Part shown: piece after piece, positions 1-5,953 of the stretch
Layout: each line of letters begins with the position of its first letter
Numbering within the stretch: position 1 is the first letter of the stretch
Source: Syntrophomonas sp. UBA4911
GTDB lineage: Bacteria > Bacillota > Syntrophomonadia > Syntrophomonadales > Syntrophomonadaceae
NCBI GenBank assembly: GCA_002398105.1
Contig: DHCD01000035.1
Location: forward strand, 1-10,416
Length of the DNA stretch: 10,416 nt
Direction of reading: 5' to 3'
Made by a program: the position numbers and the translations under genes
Notes under the pieces: model-generated
What the model saw: the letters and a program-made list of their open reading frames with translations, nothing else
What the model was told of the DNA's origin: nothing
Database searches by the model: none

Positions 1-42
1 AAAGCCCCGTCTGCTTGAGACGGGTGTCCATAAGACAGTAAT
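1..42 (+). repeat. Left inverted terminal-like repeat with internal hairpin
   Basis: GCCCCGTCT (4-12) followed by CATAAGACAGTAAT (29-42) reappears in reverse complement near 3352-3388, where the second block has one mismatch and the spacing differs by 2 nt. Between the blocks a 7-bp stem (CCCGTCT/AGACGGG, 5-nt loop) forms a small hairpin. On the minus strand the hairpin is followed by GCTTT, so it could alternatively be a weak terminator. Confidence 0.55.
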
Positions 43-91
43 CCAAAAAAATGACTTACGGCATCTGTCAGGCGGGATTGGGCAACAAACG

Positions 92-137
92 AAATACGCT
101 GTACTCGGTACGGAAAAGGGGTACAGCGTATTTTTTT
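92..137 (+). terminator. Probable Rho-independent terminator
   Basis: A perfect 13-bp stem pairs AAATACGCTGTAC (92-104) with GTACAGCGTATTT (121-133) around a 16-nt loop, and the T tract runs on to 137. It would end plus-strand transcription entering from left of the window. No intact gene precedes it here, so the gene it served is missing or off the edge. The rest of 1-331, outside this hairpin, the terminal repeat and the promoter, shows no gene I can support. Confidence 0.65.
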
Positions 138-259
138 GCCTTTTCAACTTGTTCGCTATTGCGCTTTTTCTTTCCCTTCCCGTGCAACGGATGGCGGAAA
201 GCAAGTCAGCAAAAAGCAATTCGGTTCTCAGGCGCGCTGTAAATATTTTATGCACTCTA

Positions 260-288
260 TTGGCAACGTAGTTTATTTCGAGTAAACT
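260..288 (+). promoter_or_regulatory. Promoter with overlapping operator-like dyad, upstream of the BlaI-type gene
   Basis: TTGGCA (260-265) and TAAACT (283-288) are separated by 17 bp, a good sigma-A arrangement. A dyad AGTTTA/TAAACT with 7-nt centre (270-288) covers the spacer and the -10 box. AGTTTATT recurs at 295-302. BlaI/MecI-type repressors normally bind dyads over their own promoter, so this is a plausible autoregulatory operator. Binding itself is inferred. Confidence 0.5.
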
Positions 289-331
289 GCAATTAGTTTA
301 TTAAGAATAGACTGATTTGGAGGTATGCCTT

Positions 332-686
332 ATGCCTGAAATCAAGCTCGGGGTCATAGAATCCCGTTTTGCGGATATTATCTGGAGCGATGAGCCGCTG
401 CACTCCCACGAGCTGGTGAAGCTGTGCGAGCAGGAGTTGAGCTGGAACCGCTCCACCACCTATACGGTGCTTCGTAAGCTCTGTGATCGTGGTATTTTTA
501 AAAACGAGGGCGGCACGGTCTCATCCGTTCTATCCCGGCAGGAGTTTTACACAGTGCAGAGCGAGCAATTTGTTGATAATACCTTTGATGCTTCTCTCCC
601 GGCGTTCATCGCTGCATTTAGACCTATCAGCGGAGGAGCCCGCAGAAATTCGGCGCATGATCGACGCTGCCGCGAGAAAGGAGTAA
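332..686 (+). pseudogene. BlaI/MecI-family transcriptional repressor, frameshifted near its C-terminus
   Basis: The ATG at 332 follows GGAGG (319-323) at ideal spacing; the upstream in-frame TTG at 317 would overlap that site and is unlikely. The product begins MPEIKLGVIESRFADIIW and continues through a winged-helix segment (about residues 8-70, with RSTTYTVLRKL) typical of BlaI/MecI/CopY repressors. After AAF (ending at 619) the reading frame changes. The family-like tail LSAEEPAEIRRMIDAAARKE continues one frame away to a TAA at 684-686. Homologues usually have a few more residues at this join, so a small deletion causing the shift is likely. In family members the repressor dimerises through its C-terminus and is inactivated by the partner BlaR1 peptidase. 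The DNA-binding part is intact, so a truncated or extended protein (the shifted frame runs on to 853) might still be made. The BlaR1-type gene starts 4 nt after the stop. Confidence 0.75.
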
Positions 687-1171
687 GCCATGGACGCTGT
701 ATTTCTCAAGATACTGAATATGAGCATCGCGGCAGGCTGGCTTATTCTGGCCGTGGTCGTGCTACGTTTTTTGTTAAAGAAAGCGCCAAAGTGGCTGCCC
801 TGCGTTCTATGGGCCGTGGTTGCCATCCGGCTGGTGTGCCCTTTCTCGTTTGAGAGTGTGTTCAGTCTGATTCCAAGTGCGGAGACTGTTCCACACACAG
901 TTATTACAGGCAATTCATTTGACATCAGCACGAGCGTAAATGCAATAGATATACCTGTCAATGAATATCTCGGAGATAATTATTATGAAGGCGTTACAGT
1001 TCCCTCCGATACCGGTAGCAGAATTATGGAGATCCTCGCGTGGTTTGGATTACCGGCATGGCTGTCATGCTCCTGTACGCTGTTATCAGCTATCTGAGAC
1101 TGCACAGGAGGGTAAAGGCATCGCTTAATGTTCAGGACAATATCTGGATCTGTGATGACATCAAAATGCCG

Positions 1172-1223
1172 TTCATGCTGGACGGAAGGTAAAGCCCCGC
1201 ATTTACCTTCCGTCCAGCATGAA
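1172..1223. repeat. Perfect 22-bp inverted repeat with 8-nt loop inside the BlaR1-type pseudogene
   Basis: Arms 1172-1193 and 1202-1223 are exact reverse complements around GCCCCGCA. The right arm encodes conserved YLPSSMNE of the BlaR1 family. The left arm should encode the end of MPFML followed by about three residues (G-hydrophobic-hydrophobic), but GACGGAAGGTA (1181-1191, 11 nt instead of about 9) stands there, shifting the frame and creating a stop at 1190. There is no T tract, so it is not a terminator. Confidence 0.9.
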
Positions 1224-1417
1224 TGAATTGCAAGAATCCCATGTCGTTGCCCACGAGACCGCACATCTGAAACGACGTGACCATTGGTGGAAGCCGCTGG
1301 TTTTCCTGCTCCTTGCGATCTACTGGTTCGATCCACTTTGCTGGCTGGCGTACATCCTGCTCTGCCGGGACATTGAGCTTGCCTGTGATGAAAAGGTCAT
1401 CCGGACAATGGAAAAAG

Positions 1418-1479
1418 ACGCCATGACTATTCCGAGGCGCTTCTCTCGTGCAGCGTTCCTCTCAGAATAGTCATGGCGT
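1418..1479. repeat. Perfect 15-bp inverted repeat with 32-nt loop inside the BlaR1-type pseudogene
   Basis: ACGCCATGACTATTC (1418-1432) and GAATAGTCATGGCGT (1465-1479) are exact reverse complements. The right arm encodes conserved RIVMAC. In the left arm 8 nt (1420-1427) stand between GAC and the conserved YSEALLSC, where a multiple of three is needed, so the frame breaks here. Confidence 0.9.
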
Positions 1480-2995
1480 GTCCGCTGGCATTCGGTGAGG
1501 TGGGCGTAAAAGAAAGGAGAAAGACCGTGCTGAACTACAAAAAAACCACGTTTTGGATCATCGCCGTGGCAGTCATTGCTTGTATTGTGGTGGCGGTGTG
1601 TTTTTTGACAAACCCGAAAAATGAAGCCATTCCGTCACTGGACTATAAAAACGTAGCACGTGCCTGTGTGCAGTTGGATGAGATTGAGGTCATATATGTG
1701 CCGGAGAAGGACAGGTATGGCGACGGCGACGCAAATTTTACCCAGGTGTCCGGCGAAGCGCTGGCGCGGCTGCTTGATAACGCCGACTGGAAACAAAGAC
1801 TTATTCCGCCGGTGGGAGCAAATGTTCACGGGAGCATAAGCTTCGTTCTGGAGGATAACTATATGATAACCATAGAGCAATCGCCACGCAGCATTGCATG
1901 CATTCACTACGACGGCGAGTCGCGCTATTATAGTATCGGCGAAGACGATTACAATAATGCGGTGGCGCTGCTCAGCGTTTCAGGTGTATACGAACCTGTC
2001 ATCGGAGAAACCTACGTCTCCTCCGGCTGTTTGTATATGAACCCGCTTAGCTCCTATGCCGCCGTGAATGGTGACTCCGGCAGCCGGTATCTGATTGGAG
2101 AGGACGGCTTCACCATTGAAAACCGCAGTACCGGCGCTACTCAGGTCATTTCTCCAGTCTCGTGGAGCTGGCAGCCTTTCCCTTGGACAGACGAGGAATG
2201 GGGCTCGCAGTTTACTGTCGGCAGCATACCGAATGTCAGCGAAGTATATAACGATATCCAATATCAGCCGTTGAATGACGGATGTTACCTGCTGAACGTG
2301 GATGGCCAGCTCTGGCTGGTGAAGACCCATGAAAACAGCAATATGGGGCAATTCATATGGAGCATCTATACCCTGGTACCGGAAGACGATGCTTCCGTTT
2401 TGCCCGTTGGCGGTACGGATGGAGCGACGATCTTTAACTATAACGGCATTGACTATGATATGAAGGAGCGCAATCAGGCGATCAACGCACTGGCAGGCCA
2501 CTACCCGGTGGGAAAATATATCATAGTTAAGGGTCACGCAGGGCCGAAAAACTGTGTCTATTCTGTGTTTGACATCGAATCGGAGCAGTTTGTAAAAGAT
2601 ATTACCGGCACAAATCTCATCTGGCGCAACGATGATATCACAACAGCAGTCTACTCGTTCTGGTCGGAAATCTACGATTACGAGGGCAAGTGTCTTGCGT
2701 CCGTGGATTTGCCGGATGAAAGCTCGTATATAAAGGAGCTTGCGTTTTCTGATGACGAAGCTGGGCTTATCGTGACAATATGGAACAACAGCGAGGATGT
2801 CATCGTAATTGACATCGGCGGTCATGCGCAGACCGCGGCAGCCCCCTGACCCGCTTGACGCCGCCGTTTCAGCCGCCATACTGGAGGACTGGGAAAATAT
2901 CTGAACGGCGACTTCGCCTGCCATGTGACGCTGGCGATCAAGGCAGGCGGTATAGCCAGAACGAGCGAAATTGACACTGTGACCGTCTTTTCATC

Positions 2996-3320
2996 CGGCT
3001 CTATCAGGACAATGTAGCACAGCGCTTCACGGAAGAACGATTTGCCATGATGAGCCATAGCTATGAGGACGAGCAAACGTAGCTTAAATGGAAGCGCAGG
3101 GCTTGCGGCAAGAAATTAAAGTACAGGAACGACAGATTGATAACTTGGAGCAATTTCCAGCGGATACACAGGTATGAGGATTTGCAGGAGCTAACCCCCT
3201 ACGCTCTGCGGGAACTCGTCAAGGCAATCTACATTGAAGCCCCGGACAAGAGCAGCGACAAACGGCGGCAGGGCATCCGTATCTGCTATGACCTTACTGA
3301 TGAAACAGGAAACGACATAA
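2996..3320 (+). pseudogene. C-terminal remnant of a large serine recombinase (DUF4368 region)
   Basis: RLYQDNVAQRFTEERFAMMS (from 2996) matches the typical coiled region of Tn4451/Tn1549-like large serine recombinases. The frame breaks at a TAG near 3080. It resumes as MEAQGLRQEIKVQERQIDNL, then shifts again near 3158 into RIHRYEDLQELTPYALRELV and IYIEAPDKSSDKRRQGIRIC. After YDL (ending 3294) about 24 nt seem deleted. The expected ending LMKQETT plus stop is found at 3297-3320 in another frame. Intact relatives excise and integrate the element by serine-mediated strand exchange. The catalytic resolvase domain, recombinase domain and zinc ribbon are all absent, so no activity is possible. An open frame running from 3137 to 3409 is an artefact of these shifts, although it carries the most recognisable piece. 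Confidence 0.72.
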
Positions 3321-3351
3321 CCAAAGCCATGCCGTTCCTGCAAAAGTTGAT

Positions 3352-3395
3352 ATTACTTTCTTATGTCCCCCGACCTTTGAGACGGGGCTGCTTTT
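3352..3395 (-). repeat. Right inverted terminal-like repeat with hairpin
   Basis: ATTACTTTCTTATG (3352-3365) and AGACGGGGC (3380-3388) are the reverse-complement counterparts of the blocks at 29-42 and 4-12. A CCCCG/CGGGG stem (3368-3372 with 3383-3387) followed by CTGCTTTT could also act as a weak plus-strand terminator. It lies 32 nt after the recombinase stop and just beyond the 3' end of the minus-strand transglycosylase gene, marking the right edge of the foreign segment. Confidence 0.5.
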
Positions 3396-3412
3396 CCACG
3401 GGAAAATAAATT

Positions 3413-3934
3413 TCAAGCCCTATAGTCAATTGATTTCATGACCTTGTCGATATAGGCCCGGGTTTCCTGGTACGGCGGTATGCCGCCATACTTCTTGACC
3501 GTGCCGCTGCCGGCATTATAAGCTGCCAGGGCCAGAGACAGATTGCCATCGAACTCATCCAGCTTCTGTTTCAAATAACGGGTTCCGGCCATAATATTCT
3601 CTTCCGGATTAAAGGCATCATTAACCCCCAGACTGCGTGCCGTTGCAGGCATCAACTGCATCAATCCCCGCGCCCCGCACCTGGAAACAGCCGCCGGGTT
3701 AAATGACGACTCCTGTTTGATAACCGCCGCGATAACGCTCTCGTCAATACCATATTTTTCACTGGCCTGACGAATTATCTCGCTAAACGTTTTTTTATCT
3801 CCGGCACCAAATATTGATTTATCACCTGTTCCAGGGTTAACCCGCACATTTTGCCGCCTGGAAACGGATGCTAAAGCCTCCCATAGTTCCACCAGGCTGA
3901 TCCGGCTTATAAGGTCGGTGAAGAAATTGGCCAT
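3413..3934 (-). CDS. Lytic transglycosylase, SLT/goose-lysozyme-like domain
   Basis: The 173-residue product has a single SLT domain (about residues 48-168). The probable catalytic glutamate is E75 in IKQESSFNP, followed by GARGLMQLMPATA (87-99), ALAAYNAGSG (135-144) and IPPYQETRAY (152-161), all hallmark motifs of the Slt70/MltC-like family. Such enzymes cleave the MurNAc-GlcNAc bond of peptidoglycan, forming 1,6-anhydro-MurNAc. The first 47 residues are polar and low in complexity with no hydrophobic signal peptide, so its route to the wall is unclear. The ATG at 3934 is preceded by GGGAGGG at good spacing. It starts 15 nt after the upstream secreted-protein gene, so the two are probably co-transcribed. 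The gene stops beside the right end of the mobile remnant and appears intact. Confidence 0.9.
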   Translation of the reverse strand: MANFFTDLISRISLVELWEALASVSRRQNVRVNPGTGDKSIFGAGDKKTFSEIIRQASEKYGIDESVIAAVIKQESSFNPAAVSRCGARGLMQLMPATARSLGVNDAFNPEENIMAGTRYLKQKLDEFDGNLSLALAAYNAGSGTVKKYGGIPPYQETRAYIDKVMKSIDYRA

Positions 3935-3949
3935 AGGACTCCCTCCCGG

Positions 3950-5212
3950 TTATTCTTGCTTTTCTAGGACTTCATTCATATCAACGGCCTGGCTTACATC
4001 CGGAACGGTAAAAGGTACTCCCAAATCATAGATTTCATAAAATGCGCTTTGCTTCATCTTCATATCCATGTTCAATAAATTGTCCGGCTGCTCAGGATCG
4101 GCAGGCACCTGCATATTTAAGCTGATATCGCTGTCCATCTGCATATAATCGGTCAGGAAGTTTTTCTGGTTTATCCACACACTGTATACCATATCGGCAT
4201 TCATGTTTTTAAATACCTGTGCTATAACCTGGTCCAATTCCGGGACTTCAGTCTGGGGCAGAGGAACTTTTTTAAGCACATCCTGGATAAGACGGCTTAC
4301 GCTGTCAGGTCCCATAGTTACATTGATTATCCAATAAGACTCTCCGTTTTTCTGCTGATCATTGCCAAAACTCATTAAGGCTCCGGCATCTTGCAGCATC
4401 TTAAGAGAAGCCATGGGATCCTGGCCGCCGGCTTGTTCCATCAGGGCTTTTATATCCATGCCGGGAATCGTCATTTTCACCCAACCCTGCTCGGGCATGG
4501 TAACGTACATTCCTTCCTCGTTAAGCAAAATTTCGGTATTCACGGGCTCCAGGCTATTGCCGTCCTCTCCGTAAACTGCCATATTCACCGTGGTCTTCCC
4601 GTAAACCAGCACCGGGTCATTTTGAACCGCCATGTCCAGATTCATCTTCATGTCCACTTTTTCAGTTTTATTGGCTTCTTCCGGATTGGTTACCTCCATC
4701 TGCTGGGTCATATCAGCCTTGGTCTTGTAAGTATTGTAGTCCGCCAGAGCTTCACTGGACTTAGCCATCATTTCCTCTACGCTCATTCCCTGGCGCTGTT
4801 CCTGGTAATCCACCAGTACCGTGGAAGACTGTTCCTGCCAGTCGATTTTAGCTCCGAATACATCCAGAACTGCCCGCAACGGTACCATTACCTCGCCGTT
4901 TTCCCGGCTGGGAGCTACGGGTAGGGCAATCGTTTTGCCATTGAGGCCGGCCTCTTTGTTATCCAGAGTAAGGGTAAGTTTCTGACCATTCTTTTCAATA
5001 ATCAGTTCCTGCCCGTCAGCAGGTATTTCCACTCCCAGTATCCGACCTACCACATAAACCGGTACCATGGTGGTGCCTTCTTCCACCCGGGGCTGGATGC
5101 GCGGCTGATAAGAATTGCCGTTGATATTTAAATTAACATCCGCCAGAGCAGGGGTCGCCATTAAAAACAGCAAACAGAAAGCCGATAAAACAATCAGTCC
5201 TTTTCGCAACAA
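3950..5212 (-). CDS. Secreted protein with copper-amine-oxidase-N-like repeats and a DUF6612-like domain
   Basis: The product is about 420 residues. The longest frame begins at TTG 5227, but that start would contain the AAGGAGG site (5218-5224). The real start is therefore more likely TTG 5212 or 5209, 5 or 8 nt after it. A signal peptide follows (KGLIVLSAFCLLFLMATPALA, cleaved before D). Two repeats of the copper amine oxidase N-terminal type come next, with TMVPVYVVGRILG and EVMVPLRAVLDVFGAKIDW as signatures (about residues 25-62 and 93-135). These are presumed wall- or substrate-binding modules and no amine oxidase is implied. The remaining 280 residues begin MSVEEMMAKSSEALADYNTYKTK. They resemble DUF6612 (LolA/LppX-like fold), are rich in methionine, and show no cysteine lipobox. 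Function is unknown; an envelope role is inferred from secretion and the neighbouring transglycosylase. Confidence 0.83.
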   Translation of the reverse strand: MLRKGLIVLSAFCLLFLMATPALADVNLNINGNSYQPRIQPRVEEGTTMVPVYVVGRILGVEIPADGQELIIEKNGQKLTLTLDNKEAGLNGKTIALPVAPSRENGEVMVPLRAVLDVFGAKIDWQEQSSTVLVDYQEQRQGMSVEEMMAKSSEALADYNTYKTKADMTQQMEVTNPEEANKTEKVDMKMNLDMAVQNDPVLVYGKTTVNMAVYGEDGNSLEPVNTEILLNEEGMYVTMPEQGWVKMTIPGMDIKALMEQAGGQDPMASLKMLQDAGALMSFGNDQQKNGESYWIINVTMGPDSVSRLIQDVLKKVPLPQTEVPELDQVIAQVFKNMNADMVYSVWINQKNFLTDYMQMDSDISLNMQVPADPEQPDNLLNMDMKMKQSAFYEIYDLGVPFTVPDVSQAVDMNEVLEKQE

Positions 5213-5241
5213 TACTACCTCCTTCAATAAGTCCTTTTAAA

Positions 5242-5270
5242 ATGATACATCAAAATTAACTACGCCCCAA
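5242..5270 (-). promoter_or_regulatory. Possible promoter for the secreted protein/transglycosylase unit
   Basis: On the minus strand TTGGGG (5265-5270) and TATCAT (5242-5247) are separated by 17 bp, about 24 nt upstream of the ribosome site. The -35 match is poor (3 of 6), so this is only the best-placed candidate in a very AT-rich stretch. Another minus-strand TATAAT (5398-5403) lacks a recognisable -35. Confidence 0.25.
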
Positions 5271-5292
5271 CAACCAAAAACTGTCACTAATG

Positions 5293-5319
5293 TTGGTAAA
5301 AGTTATTAATACATATAAT
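5293..5319 (+). promoter_or_regulatory. Possible promoter for the DUF3189 pair
   Basis: TTGGTA (5293-5298) and a perfect TATAAT (5314-5319) are 15 bp apart, shorter than the preferred 17. If used, the leader would be about 155 nt and would contain the dyad at 5380-5399 and the TAAACT boxes. Confidence 0.3.
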
Positions 5320-5379
5320 GGTACAAAATGCTTTTTCCGTAAAAAACCTTACCGGCATTTTAAGGTCAATAAAATCCTG

Positions 5380-5399
5380 ATGTATAAACTAATATACAT
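5380..5399. promoter_or_regulatory. Operator-like dyad ATGTATA-N6-TATACAT
   Basis: A perfect 7-bp dyad with 6-nt centre lies in the middle of the divergent intergenic region. Its symmetry suggests a dimeric regulator site, but AT-rich sequence makes chance dyads common. Confidence 0.3.
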
Positions 5400-5415
5400 T
5401 ATACTCTTTTTTACC

Positions 5416-5464
5416 GGTTAAACTATATTCAGAAGGGTTAAACTTTTTCCCAGTTTTCTAAACT
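5416..5464 (+). repeat. Three TAAACT boxes at exact 20-bp spacing
   Basis: GGTTAAACT occurs at 5416-5424 and again at 5436-5444, and a shorter TAAACT at 5459-5464, so the TAAACT cores start at 5419, 5439 and 5459. The last lies 18 nt upstream of the DUF3189 start codon and next to TATATT (5465-5470). Regular two-turn spacing suggests a same-face multimeric binding site. An alternative is an alternative-sigma element (GTTAAA, 12 nt, GGGTTA). Confidence 0.45.
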
Positions 5465-5482
5465 TATATTAATTAAAAGCAG

Positions 5483-5953
5483 GTGAACCTTATCAAGATC
5501 GTATATTTTGATTACGGCGGAAGCCATTCCTCGGTGGTGGCCGCCCATATCCATGCAGGCAAACTGGATTCCCCGCAGACTCCTCCTATAAAGGAGATCA
5601 TTAATCTGCCCTATTTTGACAAGACTCAAAAAGATGACTTCGGTAAAATAAGGCCGGCTGGAACCGACGCTGACGGCAACGCTATCTATGTGCTGGGTAC
5701 AAAAAACAGCGACTCCGGAGGCCTCCTGACCAGTCTGGCCGAAGCTCAGGATGCAACCCAGGAATTTCGTTTTGTGGACACCATGCCTTATGTAAATATG
5801 TGGCTGCGGATTGGAGGCTGGCTATCCCGCAGTCTCTCTCTCCCTTTGCTGGGAAGGCCGTTGATCAGAACCGGTATTAAGGCAGCCTATCCCGGGCTGA
5901 AAAACCTGGTGCGGGAAACAGGGAAAACCGGGTTGATGGAGGTGCTCGAATGA
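5483..5953 (+). CDS. DUF3189 family protein
   Basis: This 156-residue protein has the family signature near its N-terminus, KIVYFDYGGSHSSVVAAHIH (residues 5-24), followed by an FGKIRPAGTDADGNAIYVLGT stretch (about 53-73) and a basic hydrophobic C-terminal third. DUF3189 is confined mainly to Firmicutes and its function is not known to me. The GTG at 5483 is the only start that keeps the signature: an in-frame TAA lies at 5474 and the next candidate is a GTG about 50 nt downstream, inside the motif. No proper Shine-Dalgarno is seen; AGCAGG abuts the start, so translation may be weak or near-leaderless. Its last 4 nt (ATGA) overlap the next gene. No signal peptide is visible, so a cytoplasmic location is likely. 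Confidence 0.85.
   Translation: MNLIKIVYFDYGGSHSSVVAAHIHAGKLDSPQTPPIKEIINLPYFDKTQKDDFGKIRPAGTDADGNAIYVLGTKNSDSGGLLTSLAEAQDATQEFRFVDTMPYVNMWLRIGGWLSRSLSLPLLGRPLIRTGIKAAYPGLKNLVRETGKTGLMEVLE

Larger units (their letters stand above)
690..2993 (+). pseudogene. BlaR1-type M56 metallopeptidase antirepressor/sensor, multiply frameshifted
   Basis: The start (ATG 690, site AAAGGAG at 677-683) gives MDAVFLKILNMSIAAGWLIL and N-terminal membrane segments. Homology then hops between frames. Frame of 690 runs to about 1040. A second frame covers WITGMAVMLLYAVISYLRLH to 1189. A third covers KPRIYLPSSMNELQ and the zinc motif HETAH (1252-1266) to 1419. The original frame resumes with YSEALLSCSVPLRIVMACPL from 1428 to a stop at 2849. 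DPLDAAVSAAILEDWEN (2848-2898) and YLNGDFACHVTLAI (from 2898) lie in two further frames. After the last membrane helix (about 1548-1610) comes a roughly 400-residue extracytoplasmic region. It resembles the non-penicillin-binding C-terminal region of clostridial BlaR1-like proteins, so beta-lactam sensing should not be assumed. Intact proteins of this type cleave their BlaI partner after sensing a signal. This copy cannot make a full protein. The right boundary with recombinase sequence is blurred (about 2960-2996). Confidence 0.78.
1..3396. mobile_element. Decayed serine-recombinase mobile element remnant carrying a broken BlaI/BlaR1-type pair
   Basis: The segment is bounded by related sequences in opposite orientation (1-42 and 3352-3395). 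Just inside the right one lies the C-terminal tail of a large serine recombinase whose original stop codon is recognisable at 3318-3320. Large serine recombinase genes of Tn4451/Tn5397-type elements often sit next to an element end, which fits this layout. Every protein-coding piece inside is frameshifted or truncated, whereas all genes to the right of 3413 are intact. The left boundary coincides with the window edge, so the element could extend further, and no target duplication can be tested. Element identity is inferred; the inverted flanks and the recombinase tail are seen directly. Confidence 0.55.

Noticed and set aside
51..242. Open frame of 63 codons at the left edge
   Set aside because: It runs straight through the terminator hairpin at 92-137, has no ribosome site and resembles no known family; it is low-complexity Phe/Arg-rich sequence.
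530..961. Minus-strand frame across the BlaI/BlaR1 junction
   Set aside because: It is antisense to clear BlaI and BlaR1 homology, with no independent evidence.
1172..1223. The 22-bp palindrome as a transcription terminator or operator
   Set aside because: It has no T tract, and both arms lie in conserved coding sequence of the BlaR1 family; a mutational origin explains it better.
1980..2924. Long minus-strand frame (314 codons) opposite the BlaR1-type gene
   Set aside because: It is the antisense shadow of a gene with recognisable family sequence on the plus strand; no motif or ribosome site supports it.
332..2993. Functional beta-lactam resistance regulator
   Set aside because: Both genes are frameshifted, no beta-lactamase is nearby, and no penicillin-binding motif is visible in the sensor region.
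3137..3409. Open frame of 90 codons as an independent gene
   Set aside because: Its middle is the frameshifted tail of a serine recombinase and its end reads through the right inverted repeat. It has no ribosome site.
4391..4924. Plus-strand frame of 177 codons opposite the secreted protein gene
   Set aside because: It is the antisense shadow of a gene with signal peptide, ribosome site and recognisable repeats.
5228..5482. Riboswitch or small RNA gene in the divergent intergenic region
   Set aside because: The region is very AT-rich with only short dyads; I see no conserved aptamer-like core or terminator/antiterminator pair.
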